Below are positions 34,323-46,469 of a DNA stretch of 64,000 nucleotides, piece after piece. Made by a program: the position numbers and the translations under genes. Every line of letters begins with the position of its first letter. The stretch's first letter is position 1. The DNA is taken from the NCBI GenBank assembly GCA_029852735.1, contig CM056813.1, forward strand, positions 46,025,682 through 46,089,681. Direction: 5' to 3'. The notes under the pieces were generated by a model. That model made no database searches. It saw nothing but the letters and a program-made list of their open reading frames with translations, and was not told the DNA's origin. The DNA is from Persea americana (Eukaryota; Streptophyta; Magnoliopsida; Laurales; Lauraceae).

Positions 34323-35284
34323 GAATTAGAAATTAAAAGTTAGAGATTTGTTTTTTTATTTAAATATAATGTTCTCTCATTAATTAGATTAGAGTTTCCA
34401 AACGGCCCCCAAGTGTAATAATACACTTGAATAAAATCATGTTCTTTATCTGCTGCAGAGCCTACATATTTAAAATATGAACTATTCATAAAAATCACAA
34501 CAAAGCTTTAATCTTATGTTCTTTGACCCACTTTGATATTTATCATGTATACTACATTTTAATAAGACATTAAAAAACATGTATAAAATGCATGATCAAT
34601 CTAATAGTGGTCTTATCCATAAGGGGTTCTTTATTTTGAAGTGATTTAGATTTTAATAGAGAAGGGCCCTTAGAAGCTCAAACTTAAGTCCACCAAAATA
34701 AATTCCCCACTTTTTCAAGGCAATTTCATTAACAATTTGATAATGACAATTTTTTCTACTTTTTTTTAATAAAATGGAAGTTATTGATTGAAAAATACTT
34801 AATGAATTAGAAATTAAAAGTTAGAGATTTGTTTTTTTATTTAAATCTAATTCTCTCTCATTAATTAGATTAGAGTTTCCAAACGGCCCCCAAGTGTAAT
34901 AATACACTTGAATAAAATCATGTTCTTTATCTGCTGCAGAGCCTACATATTTAAAATATGAACTATTCATAAAAATCACGACAAAGCTTTAATCTTATAT
35001 TCTTTGACTCACTTTGATATTTATCATGTATACTACATTTGAATAAGACATTAAAAAACATGTATAAAATGCATGATCAATCTAATAGTGGGCTTATCCA
35101 TGAGGGGTTCTTTATTTTGAAGTGATTTAGATTTTAATAGAGAAGGGCCCTTAGAAGCTCAAACTTAAGTCCACCAAAATAAATTCCCCACTTTTTCAAG
35201 GCAATTTCATTAACAATTTGATAACGACAATTTTTTCTACTTTTTTTTTAATAAAATGGAAGTTATTGATTGAAAAATACTTAA
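34323..35284 (+). repeat. 481-bp tandem duplication
   Basis: 34323-34803 and 34804-35284 are two direct copies that differ by only a handful of bases. The unit starts GAATTAGAAATTAAAAGTTAG and ends TGATTGAAAAATACTTAAT. More diverged copies of parts of the unit lie upstream to about 33250, so a fresh duplication sits on an old array. Confidence 0.9.
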
Positions 35285-37017
35285 TGGCTCATATTTTTTT
35301 TCTTTCCATATGATTGTAGATAGTGATTACTTTTCCTCTTTTCTATGTGATTGTCAATTCTTAAACATGATTTATATGTGCAGTTTCTATATTTTGATGT
35401 GAATGTTTTGGATTATTCATTTGATTGAGTCTAAAACTTGATAGTATATTGTTTTAGGATTGTTGCGGAATCCATTAACCCACTGTATTAAAAAAATCTA
35501 ATTCATGGACCACATACTGAAAATTGATATTCTGATTATAATCACCTTATTTACCCACTAAGCCTGTGCTTAGCCCTGGCCCTGACAGAAAATAATTTTT
35601 ATTTAATAGAATCTGACACGTTTAAATTTCTCTTAGTATCAAAAGGTTAGAAGATAAAAAACAGGACTGTTTGCAATGATGATTTTGATGTCATGAGGTC
35701 AAGACTACGTAGATAAAGGGTTAATATATTGAAATATTATAATAATTACATGCATGAAAATGTCTTCAAAGATGAAGATATGTAATAAAAATGTTGTTTT
35801 AAATATTCTAATTTGATATTATTGGGGATAAACTAAAGATACATTGCTAATATCTTTGAAATATTATGGTTTTTTTTATAATAGCTGTAAGCAGCATTAT
35901 ATGAGATCATTAATTTCTATTTTATATAATTAGGGTTTAATTGAATACCTTTAAAGTCTTGGTTATTCTGAAAGCTTTTTGTATCTTTAGGACCTCATAT
36001 CCATGTCTTACTTGAGTGATTCTTTTTATGCCATATTTTGGGTGAATTCCCTTCGAGGCCCATGGAAGATGTAATTTTAATTTAAGATTCTTCACTTAGC
36101 AACTTTGTCTTGGTTGTCCTTTTATCATATTAGTAGGTTTGCCAATAACATGAGGATTGTTTAGCTAAGTAACCGTTGGTTCCTCAAGTGATGTAAGTGC
36201 TCCTGTTATGTAGGTATGGTCAATGCCCGGTATATATCTCATACCGGTACAAACACATGTGGAGTTTCTTTCATTTTTGTTTGGTTAATGTACCTTCTTT
36301 CCATATTAACAACATGATATACTGCAGCGGATAAAAAAACATAGTGCTACTATCTTTATAATATTAAGGTTTCTAACATGTAGCTATATTTGACATTATA
36401 TTTGAAGACATTAGTTTTTCTTAGTAATAAGTTTTATAAACTACATATTAATCACATTTGTTTGAACATATATTACCTCAGTATTTATATATAGTTTTGG
36501 TTCTTTTATTTTTCTTTCAATACATACATGGAGATGCAACAAACATTACCTCTCCTTTGCTAGTACATATAGAGTATAAAATCTCTTGAGCCTTTCTTAC
36601 GATGCCATGTATTCTCTGTGAGGGTGCTCATTTGCTGAAATAAGGAACTATTATGATACACACCAATATTGTTGTGTTAAAAAACAAATCCAAACATGTC
36701 TAGGATTGAAAACCTGCCAACCTCATTTCTAACATCTTAAAAATGCACGTAGTATGTGTTATTTCTCTCTTTTTCTTTTTAGACTCTTGTCGCCTCCAAA
36801 TTTATGAAGACTGTTCAAAGTCTTCATATAACTAATAAATCACAAGGTGTGAAGTTACACCAATTTTGAGAAATATGTGAAAAATGCAAAACCAACCAAA
36901 TCCTATTTTCAACACTCATTTGAGTCCCCAATTCATGATCCAAACCAATAAGTATTCATAGAAATGATAACCCTATGTTTGGATCATGAATACTTATTGT
37001 TTTGAATCACGAATTGG

Positions 37018-37051
<34 letters not shown>

Positions 37052-37052
37052 C
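37018..37052 (+). repeat. (TA)n(GA)n microsatellite
   Basis: A run of TA repeats followed directly by GA repeats, ending about 50 bp upstream of the LTR fragment at 37104. Confidence 0.9.
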
Positions 37053-37103
37053 AGGGCTCTCCTAAGTTGAAGATTACCTTATCCTAAATTGGAATAGTGC
37101 TGG

Positions 37104-37690
37104 TGTAACGCCCCAATTCTGAATGCCGAGGTTACCGCCAAGGTATCCGAAATTAGTGCGCTAATTTCCAAAAAATCTGAGAACTTCCAAGATCATAGTC
37201 CGCAGTGAGGTTCAATTTAAAACTTTTGAAACAATATAATAATCAATGGTTAAATGCATAAGCAATATCAAAGAATAGCGGAAGCAAATAGGGTATCTCA
37301 ATCATATATCAAATGTAGCAGGGCATCTGTCTACTAATCTCAAAGTAAGAATATAGTCTGTACATATCAGATGAATAAAAACCCTGTTCACAACAAAAGT
37401 TACTTAAAACCCCAAAATGAGTTGCACTCAAACCCCCTGTGCAGGCACTCTATCCTCCAGCTTAACCACTTGGTCAGCTGGTCTCCATCCGTAGTCTTCA
37501 ACTACGGGTGCTTTGACGAGCGCATCGTCCTCGAGATCGGGGTCAATACCTAAGCAGTAAGAATGGGTCAGATCCAAAGATCTAGCAAGGCATAATATAC
37601 AAGTAACATAGGATGCATGCATCAAAGGGAATAGAGACGGTCATAATATCATAAGATTAACAATGGTACAAATGCAAGGCAATTGAGTAA
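37104..37690 (-). mobile_element. Long-LTR fragment, truncated by the large CACTA
   Basis: It begins TGTAACGCCCCAATTCTG, which on the minus strand is a family terminus GGGGCGTTACA. Also on the minus strand it has TTTGCTTCCGCTATTC (about 37275) and the acceptor-like TGCTTAG followed by GIDPDLEDDALVKAP, DYGWRPADQVV and a stop (37552-37431). It matches B over GAGTGGGTCAG...GGTCTGGCAGG as GAATGGGTCAG...AGATCTAGCAAGG. Only the 3' portion is present and no continuation was found on the far side of the CACTA. Confidence 0.7.
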
Positions 37691-38030
37691 CACTACTAGA
37701 GAAAGGAGTATTAGCGGCCGCCAACAGCCGTCGCTAAAAGTGAGTTGGCGGTCGCTAATAGTCTTTAGCGACGGCTCAGCGACGGCCAGCTGAGGGACGC
37801 AATAAAGTCGTCGCAAAAGAGTATTAGTGACCGCCACATTGCCGTCGCAATCCTTTTGAGACCGCTTCGCGAAAAGTATTTTCAAATTTGTTAAAACCTT
37901 TAGCGACCGCCTAAATCCGACGGTCGCTATTGCTGTTGTCAAGACTTTTAGCGACCGCCAGTAGCGGTTGCTAAATCCGGAAGCCATACCATTAGCGACC
38001 GCCAGTGGCGGCCGCTAAAGCCCATAAGTT
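37691..38030 (+). repeat. CACTA left terminus with subterminal motifs
   Basis: After CACTACTAGAG come about ten motifs close to TTAGCGACCGCC or its complement GGCGGTCGCTAA, often in facing pairs. Such subterminal motifs in En/Spm elements are binding sites for the TNPA-like protein. The right end has the same motif. Confidence 0.9.
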
Positions 38031-38259
38031 TTTTTTTTCTTTCAACTAATTTTTTTAATTTTATACATGTTTTTTATACCTGTCAATTTTGTACCTGCTT
38101 TTTATACCTGTACCTGAATATATTATATACAACTACTACAATCAATTAAAAATACTAATAACAAAATAAAGTCTTATATTAATGATATTCAAAAATTACA
38201 AAAGTTCCAACAAATTATATTCATTACAATTCCAGCCAAAATAAATAAATAAATAAACA

Positions 38260-38310
38260 TGTTGTCTGAGCAGGGTGCCGTGATCGATCTGATGCTCTCA
38301 AACCTGAAGA
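38260..38310 (-). other. Terminal transposase exon, left arm
   Basis: On the minus strand TTGTCTTCAG is followed by GTTTGAGAGCATCAGATCG and CACGGCACCCTGCTCAGAC, matching 55250-55300 on the plus strand. It looks like the last exon of the CACTA gene. Its presence in both arms is the main evidence that both are 3' ends. Confidence 0.6.
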
Positions 38311-38409
38311 CAAAAAGGTAAATAAATATTAACAGTTAAATGTAAGAATTGGAAATATATAGTAAATATAAACAAAATTAAGAATTAAAAATAAAAATTT
38401 GAAAGTTAA

Positions 38410-41400
38410 ACATACGTTTCAACTTTACGAGCAATCCGGGAGTCTAATTCCTGAGCCGTCAGTTTCGGCAAGTCACGAATAACCAAGGGCTCGTGCCTGT
38501 CCGGTTTTAGGGGCAACGGAGACTGTTTGCCCAGTTTGGACGCTCGGAAGCCATTTTTCCAAGCTTTAAATTTACATTTAAGGCGAAACCTACGTTTCAA
38601 CTTTACGAGCAATCCGGGAGTCCAATTCCTGAGCCGTCATCTCCGGCAAGTCACGAATGACCAGGGGCTCGTGCCAGTCCAGTTTCATGGGCAACGGAGA
38701 CCATTTGCCCAGTTTGGGTGCTCGGAGGCCATTTTTCCAAGTTTTAAGTTCACATTTAAGGCAAAACCTACGTTTCAACTTTACAAGCAATCCGGGAGTC
38801 CAATTCTTGTGCCGTTAGTTACGGCAAGTCACAAATGACTAGGGGCTCGTGCCCGTCAGATTTCACAGGCAACGGAGACCGTTTGCCTGGTTTCGACATT
38901 TGGAGGCCATTTTTCCAAGTTTTAAGTTCACGTTTAAGGCGAAACCTACGTTTCAACTTTACGAGCAATCCGGGAGTCCAATTCCTGAGCCGTCAGCTCC
39001 GGCAAGTCACGAATGACCAGGGGCTCGTGCCCGTCCAGTTTCATGGGTAACGGAGACCATTTACCCTATTTGGGTGCTCGGAGGCCATTTTTCCAAGTTT
39101 TGAATTCACATTTAAGGCGAAACCTACGTTTCAACTTTATAAGCAATCGGGGAGTCCAATTCCTGAGCCGCCAACTCCGGCAAGTCACGAATAACCAGGG
39201 GCTCATGCTCGTCTGGTTTTACCGGCAACGGAGACCATTTGCCCGGTTTGGGTGCTCGAAGGCCATTTTTCCAAGTTTTAAGTTCACATTTAAGGCGAAA
39301 CCTACGTTTCAACTTTACGAGCAATCCAGGAGTCCAATTCCTGTGCCGTCAGTTCTGGCAAGTCATGAATGACAAGGGGCTCGTGTCCGTTCTGTTTCAC
39401 GGGTAACGGAGACCATTTGCTAGGTTTGGACGCTTGGAGGCCATTTTTCCAAGTTTTAAGTTCACGTTTAAGGCGAAACCTACGTTTCAACTTTACGAGC
39501 AATCCGGGAGTCCAATTCCTGAGCCGTCAGTTTCGGCAAGTCACGAATGACCAGGGGCTGATGCCCATCCGGTTTCAAGGGCAACGGAGACCGTTTGCCC
39601 GGTTTGGAGGTTTGAATGCCATTTTTCCAAGTTTTAAGTTCACGTTTAAGGTGAAACCTACGTTTCAACTTTACGAGCAATCCGGGAGTCCAATTCCTGA
39701 GCCGTCAGCTCTGGCAAGTCACGAATGACCAGGGGCTCATGCCCGTCCGGTTTCATGGGTAACAGAGACCATTTGCTCTGTTTGGGTGCTCGGAGGCCAT
39801 TTTTCCAAGTTTTAAATTCACATTTAAGGCGAAACCTACGTTTCAACTTTACAAGCAATCTGGGAGTCCAATTCCTGAGCCGCCAGCTCCGGCAAGTCAC
39901 GAATGACCAGGGGCTCATGCCCGTCTGGTTTCACCGGCAACGGAGACCATTTGCCCGGTTTGGGTGCTCGAAGGCCATTTTTCCAAGTTTTAAGTTCACA
40001 TTTAAGGCGAAAGCTACGTTTCAACTTTACGAGCAATTCAGGAGTCCAATTCCTGTGCCGTCAGTTCTGGCAAGTCATGAATGACAAGGGGCTCGTGTCC
40101 GTCCTGTTTCACGGGTAACGGAGACCATTTGCCAGGTTTGGACGCTTGGAGGCCAATTTTCCAAGTTTTAAGTTCACGTTTAAGGTGAAACCTACGTTTC
40201 AACTTTACGAGCAATCCGGGAGTCCAATTCCTGAGCCGTCAGTTTCGGCAAGTCACGAATGACCAGGGGCTGATGCCCATCCGGTTTCACGGGCAACGGA
40301 GACCGTTTGCCCGGTTTGGAGGTTCGAATGCCATTTTTCCAAGTTTTAAGTTCACGTTTAAGGCGAAACCTACGTTTCAACTTTACGAGCAATCCGGGAG
40401 TCCAATTTTTGAGCCGTCAGCTCCGGCAAGTAACGAATGACCACGGGCTCGTGCCCGTCCGGTGTCATGGGTAACGGAGACCATTTGCCCTGTTTGGGTG
40501 CTCGGAGGCCATTTTTCCAAGTTTTAAATTCACATTTAAGGCGAAACCTACGTTTCAACTTTACAAGCAATCTGGGAGTCCAATTCCTGAGCCGCCAGCT
40601 TCGGCAAGTCACGAATGACCAGGGGCTCGTGCCCGTCTGGTTTCACCGGCAACGGAGACCATTTGCCCGATTTGGGTGCTCGAAGGCCATTTTTCCAAGT
40701 TTTAAGTTCACATTTAAGGCGAAACCTACGTTTCAACTTTACGAGCAATTCAGGAGTCCAATTCCTGTGCCGTCAGTTCTGGCAAGTCATGAATGACAAG
40801 GGGCTCGTGTCCGTCCTGTTTCACGGGTAACGGAGAGCATTTGCCAGGTTTGGACGCTTGGAGGCCATTTTTCCAAGTTTTAAGTTCACGTTTAAGGCGA
40901 AACCTACGTTTCAACTTTACGAGCAATCCGGGAGTCCAATTCCTGAGCCGTCAGTTTCGGCAAGTCACGAATGACCAGGGGCTGATGCCCATCCGGTTTC
41001 ACGGGCAATGGAGACCGTTTGCCCGGTTTGGAGGTTCGAATGCCATTTTTCCAAGTTTTAAGTTCACGTTTAAGGCGAAACCTACGTTTCAACTTTACGA
41101 GCAATCCGGGAGTCCAATTTGTGAGCCGTCAGCTCCAGCAAGTCACGAATGACCACGGGCTCGTGCCCGTCCGGTTTCATGGGTAACGGAGACCATTTGC
41201 CCTGTTTGGGTGCTCGGAGGCCATTTTTCCAAGTTTTAAATTCACATTTAAGGCGAAACCTACGTTTCAACTTTACAAGCAATCTGGGTGTCCAATTCCT
41301 GAGCCGCCAGCTCCGGCAAGTCACGAATGACCAGGGGCTCGTTCCCGTCTGGTTTCACCAGCAACGGAGACCATTTGCCCGGTTTGGGTGCTCGAAGGCC

Positions 41401-42445
41401 ATTTTTCTAAGTTTTAAGTTCACATTTAAGGCGAAACCTACGTTTCAACTTTACGAGCAATCCAGGAGTCCAATTCCTGTGCCGTCAGTTTTGGCAAGTC
41501 ATGAATGACAAGGGGCTCGTGTCCGTCCTGTTTCACGGGTAACGGAGACCATTTGCCAGGTGTGGACGCTTGGAGGCCATTTTTCCAAGTTTTAAGTTCA
41601 CGTTTAAGGCGAAACCTACGTTTCAACTTTACGAGCAATCCGGGAGTCCAATTCCTGAGCCGTCAGTTTCGACGAGTCACGAATGACTAGGGGCTCATGC
41701 CCATCCGGTTTCACGGGCAACGGAGACCGTTTGCCCGGTTTGGCGGTTCGAATGCCATTTTTCCAAGTTTTAAGTTCACGTTTAAGGCGAAACCTACGTT
41801 TCAACTTTACGAGCAATCTATCAGTCCAATTTTTGAGCCGTCAGCTCCGGCAAGTCACGAATGACCAGGGGGTCGTGCCCGTCCGGTTTCATGGGTAACG
41901 GAGACCATTTGCCCTGTTTGGGTGCTTGGAGGCCATTTTTCCAAGTTTTAAATTCACATTTAAGGCGAAACCTACGTTTCAACTTTACAAGCAATCTGGG
42001 AGTCCAATTCCTGAGCCGCCAGCTCCGGCAAGTCACGAATGACCAGGGGCTCATGCCCGTCTGGTTTCACCGGTAACGGAGACCATTTGCCCGGTTTGGG
42101 TGCTCGAAGGCCATTTTTCCAAGTTTTAAATTCACATTTAAGGCGAAACCTACGTTTCAACTTTACGAGCAATCCGGGAGTCCAATTCCTGTGCCGTCAG
42201 TTCCGGAAAGTCACGAATGACCAGGGGCTCGTGCCCATCCTGTTTCAGGGGCAACGGAGACCGTTTTCCCTGTTTGGAGTTTTAAGTTCACGTTTAAGGC
42301 AAAACCTACGTTTCAACTTTACGAGCAATCCGGGAGTCCAATTCTTGAGCCGTCAGCTCCGGCAAGTCACGAATGACCAGGGGCTCGTGCTCGTCCGGTT
42401 TCAAGGGCAATGAAGACCGTTTGCCCGGTTTGGGTGCTCGGAGGC
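38410..42445 (-). repeat. 178-bp satellite array, left arm (about 23 monomers)
   Basis: The monomer is marked by CCTACGTTTCAACTTTACGAG and GGGAGTCCAATTCCTGAGCC at a constant 178-bp spacing. From about 39124 on, every fourth monomer is most alike (39124, 39836, 40548, 41972; 39480, 40192, 40904, 41616), a 712-bp higher-order repeat. The final monomers are irregular, one shortened near 42270. Short open frames of about 66 and 119 codons in each unit are by-products of the repeat: 178 is not a multiple of 3 and the 66-codon frame ends at the same TAG each time. Confidence 0.95.
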
Positions 42446-43650
42446 ACGTTAATATTATTTCGATGATTAAGGCCCATGAACTATTGCCTTTAAACAATCA
42501 TAACAGCAATAAATGAAATGAGCACGCAGATATGAACAAGCAGAAATAAGGATCTTGACACAAATCTAAATGCAATTGATACCATTCTCAAACTTTTGGA
42601 TCTCACAGAAAACCAACAAAAGGGGAAAAGGCTTTGTAAATCCTCTTTTTTTCTTTTTTAATCTACCATAGGGTTGAGATCCTATATATTGTCATGAGCT
42701 TTGAACTAGATTTTCTTGCCATCATTTTTTTTAAAGGAATCAAATGTCAAGCAGTTGAAAGACGAAAGGATAAGAAGCATTGGAAAGAGTTGGAAAGGAT
42801 CATTCAATAGTCCATATACAAAAGTATGACTGCCCATTCCTTTGATCCCCTTGCATCACTTTAGATAACATAGACAAGCACCAGATTTCAAGAAATCCTA
42901 AGAGATTTCTTGGTCGACAAAGAGCCGTGTAGCCCTAAGAGATCCACTGTGGGGCCCAATATGAAATGTTTGGTACCACAGTCATGTGAGTATTAACTAA
43001 CTCATGAATTAATCATTGCTTTCTTCTGCAAATCAAATACCAATTTGACCAAAGGGATATCTGTGCATGTTTCCAGCACTAGAGGAATATTCATCTAAGA
43101 AACCATTGAAATGGACCACCAATCATGAGTGATCTTATCATATAATTATCATTTCCACTTGAGAATAGCTTCAAGTCAGTGAATCAAACCATCAAATCCA
43201 CAAAATAAAATGAAAGCTTCCCCTAAATCAATCACAATAGGAAAAGAGAGCAATCCCAAAATTCAACATATATCATGTCAAACATCTAGTATTGCCTGAT
43301 CAGATCTGTGGTTAAGGTGAACCTCGAATCATGGATTCATTGAAGCCTAAGAATCAATGGCAGCATCAATCTGTATATGGATGAATAGATCATCATCTGT
43401 CATAAATGCAGCCACTGACATATAGTAGAACCCAGGCCTGGTTGGTGTAAGGCAAAAGCCAAGCAAATACCATCGTATACGCAAAGCGCTTTGCTTTTGG
43501 ATACCATTACCTGTTGTTAATGCTTTATATCCTACTTTTGAGTTTTGGGACGAAACGATAGTAGAACACTTAATAATGGTGCAATGAGTAGTGATTCTTC
43601 TTGACATCCTATCCATATCTTAGCAACCTTAATTTACTTTAATAATGGTG
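42446..43650. other. Insert between satellite array and single monomer, left arm
   Basis: AT-rich sequence of unknown origin. A minus-strand frame at 43616-43347 contains PTRPGFYYMSVAAF and TDDDLFIHIQIDAAID, which looks protein-like and may be a captured gene piece, but I do not recognise it. ACGATAGTAGAACACTTAAT near 43554-43573 recurs inverted at about 49608-49627, so part of the insert predates the dimer. Confidence 0.45.
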
Positions 43651-43815
43651 GAATGACTAGGGGCTCATGCCCATCCGGTTTCACGGGCAACGGAGCCCAT
43701 TTGCCCGGTTTGGGCGCTCAGAGGCTATTTTTCCAAGTTTTAAGTTCACGTTTAAGGTGAAACCTACGTTTCAACTTCATGAGCAATCCGGGAGTCCAAT
43801 TCTCGAACCGTCAGT
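43650..43815 (-). repeat. Isolated 178-bp satellite monomer
   Basis: Nearly one complete monomer (GACTAGGGGCTCATGCCC through GGGAGTCCAATTC) lies 1.2 kb inside the main left array. Its right-arm counterpart is reduced to about 28 bp near 49545-49572. Confidence 0.85.
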
Positions 43816-43950
43816 TCCAGTTATAACTTTCTAAGTTTCTACATTTATAAGTTTCTAACTTTTAAAGTTTCAAAATCTATAAATTTCTAACACAACTTAG
43901 AAAATTTATCTACATGTTGAAATCTTGAGTTAAAAAAACTATTTATACCT

Positions 43951-45862
43951 GGTCAGGATCAGTCGAGCCTGACGGATCATGACTGCCCTCTCCAACCGAG
44001 TTATGTCTCGCCCTATGGCCGTTGCCAGCATCAGGTGCCTATACAGTTAAAAACATTTAAAAAAAACATAAATATTGACACATCAATGACATAATTGACA
44101 ATTAAACGTACAAAATGTTTTCTTACTAACCTGAGTAGTGGGTGGTGGGTCTGAAGCGATGGGGCCGCGACTCTGTGATAGACGAGCCTCCAACTCTGTC
44201 AACTCCGCTCTCAACTAGGCCCTCATCTCTGCCCTCACCTCATTTGCCACCTCCTCTCTGATCGCTGCCTTCATGGACTGCAGCAACGCCTCGACCTCCT
44301 CATCTGTATGGAGAAGTAAGCCCTGGGAGGAGCTAGCACCGGATGACTCTGGACGTGTGATGTGCGAGCGTGGAATGCCCGTCCCATACGTGAGCGTGTA
44401 TCCGTGCCCGTCCCGGCCAACGGCGGAGTGGAATATCTTATCCCTCCGTGATGGCAAACTGCGCTCCTCCTTGGGCAACGTCTCCAGGCGTGACTGAAAC
44501 TGGGCCTGCGTACATTCATATATTATCATGCATAACAAGACATAGTAATAGACAGATAATTTAAGCGGTTCAATATAAAAACTTACGAAGATAGCTGCAA
44601 CCTTCGGGTGGCGAGGATCTCGAGAATGCATCTAGACGAACATCTTGTCGACCGGACCACCCTCGGCACGCAACTGTTTGGTGGAAAGTTATATTATTAG
44701 TATAATATCATACAAAATGACAAAAATATAATTTGCATGTACGATCTAACTCTTTACCTCGTGGCGGACCTAGATGATGTGTCAAGTCCCCAACCTGTGT
44801 GCGGGACCCTGCATTGCGCGGTTCCGCACATTCGTAGCTGTCTCCTTTTTGTTTTCAATATTTATCAGTTAATTTTTCTTAGTTACGATAGTCACTAGTA
44901 AATTGTAAAAATAAAAATAAAAAAAATTACAAGTTTCTCACCTTTGCCTCCTCGCCTGTCAAGTACCGGACGAGCTAAGTCCACTGATCCAGGAGAACGC
45001 CCTTCGGAACTCGCTCAAGTACGTCGGGGACATCCTGATGTGGCTTCCAGTGTTGCATCTTCATTTTATTTTTATGATCTTTCCACATCTTCGGGCACTT
45101 CGACATGCAAACTGGCCAGAAGAGCTCAGGACATGCCCTCAAATTGTCCTGGAAAGGACAAATAATTTTTCATTAAGTTATGGTTTAAATTGACAAATCC
45201 AAAGGAGAAATGTTAAATTATTACCTTAACCTGCTTCCACATACGATCTAATGTCTCCATCGAGAATGCATCCCAATCAAGTGTAGTCAAAGGGAATGCA
45301 TATGGATCCCGAACCATATGTCCCAACTGGCTGATGAGCTGGCGAGCATGCGGACCCACCGGATGATATGTCTCATCAAGCTCCACGTCAATGAGAGATC
45401 CGGAATTCCACGTCCGGATCCCTCTAGCAGGGCCTCTCCCCCTGCTGGAAGATGGGCCCGTGCTCATAGAATCTGTTCAAATTACAGATAATCTAATTCA
45501 ATTGAAATAAAATAATTTGCTAGAATTAAAATGTTTTAATTAAATAAACTTATACCGGTCTGTAAAGCTGAAGCAGTCGACGCCGAAGGCCCCACTGAGG
45601 TGGATGGGGATAGTTGATCAATCAGGGGCGGCGCGGTGACCATCGGTGAATGGGTCGATGGACTCTGTCCGGAGGGCAATGGCCTCGGCCCGTAGGTCGA
45701 TGGACTCAAATGGGAGGTCGAGGCCCTACTCAGTGGGGTAATCGAACTAGGCTAGGCGGCACCCGGTGTAGGTCTAGGGTCCCCAGTTGGCATATTGGCC
45801 TGGGCCAGGCGCAGCATCTTGTCCATCGTCCGTGAACGATCTCTCCTCTTTCGCCCTGACAT
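43951..45862 (-). pseudogene. CACTA transposase gene (Ptta/En/Spm, TNPA-like)
   Basis: On the minus strand a start at 45862 gives MSGRKRRDRSRTMDKMLRLA, followed by proline/serine-rich sequence with one in-frame stop. Further exons read GRGPARGIRTWNSG and VGPHARQLISQLGHMVRDPY (45430-45222), CPELFWPVCMSKCPKMW (45150-44940), SRDPRHPKVAAIF (44630-44590) and, from 44520, SRLETLPKEERSLPSRRDKI, a coiled-coil-like EEVEALLQSMKAAIREEV stretch and GEGSHDPSGSTDPDQ to 43951. This is the plant CACTA transposase type often annotated Ptta/En/Spm or Transposase_24. Stops in several exons make it defective. Confidence 0.75.
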
Positions 45863-45918
45863 ATTTGTTCAAATGTTTGTAATATAAATTAATTTAACAA
45901 GATAATTGAAATTAACAT

Positions 45919-46308
45919 TTAAAAATTATTTACACTAAAATTTAACATTGGTGAATTAGTTAACAACTGTTCACTGTTTATGTTAGTCAACTGTATCTCC
46001 TTCAATGGTTTCCCGAACCCAATTAACATCCTCATCACGTTGAACAACTGCATTCTGGTCAAGAACTTGTTGGGCGAATGCATCAATATTTGGCTCATCA
46101 CATTCAATCTGATACACTCCCCTCCTTGACATTTAATTGCAACCTGCCAGTTTGGATCTTTCGGACCTCTGACATAGTAAACTTGCTCTGCCATTGAGGA
46201 GATTATGTAGGGTTCAACACTGATTTGATCATCACGATGTAACAAATTGGTGAAATTTACCAATGTAAACTGGTAATTATCTGTTTTCACCCCTCGGATG
46301 GGATCCAC
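45919..46308 (-). pseudogene. CACTA TNP2-like transposase, C-terminal (DUF4216-like) fragment
   Basis: The minus-strand frame begins MDPIRGVKTDNYQFTLVNFT and continues NLLHRDDQISVEPYIISSMA, EQVYYVRGPKDPNWQVAIK. This matches the C-terminal region of plant TNP2 transposases (D-P-x-x-G-x-K-x-D-x-x-x-F-T-x-V-N-F and A-x-Q-V-(F/Y)-Y-V). The catalytic part of TNP2 is absent upstream, so it is only a tail fragment. Its position just before the TNPA-like gene fits the usual CACTA order. Confidence 0.75.
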
Positions 46309-46469
46309 CCAATCACACTTAAACTATTTTGGGCAAGGCTAACTGTACCTAATTATTTTATCTTAAAAGGATGAAACCGTGATAGCATGTCAGAAAGAGT
46401 TAATATAATGGTTAATCAGTAAACCCTACCTCTATACCTATACCCAATATTTTCTATTAAGGACAGAGG

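Larger units (their letters stand above)
32992..37103. other. AT-rich non-coding DNA
   Basis: No protein was recognised. Between about 33180 and 35290 the phrases AATACACTTGAATAAAATCATG, GAGCCTACATATTTAAAATATGAA and TTTATTTTGAA...GATTTAGATTTTAATAG recur in diverged tandem fashion, ending in two nearly identical 481-bp copies. From 35290 to 37010 I see nothing beyond AT-rich sequence. Confidence 0.6.

Noticed and set aside
38410..42445. CRISPR array
   Set aside because: The repeats are 178 bp with no unique spacers, in plant nuclear DNA.
38406..42497. Dozens of 60-124-codon open frames on both strands that look like a repetitive protein family
   Set aside because: They repeat at exactly 178 bp, the monomer length. 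178 is not a multiple of 3, so the frame changes each unit, and the 66-codon frame always ends at the same TAG. They are satellite by-products, as are those at 53323-54965.
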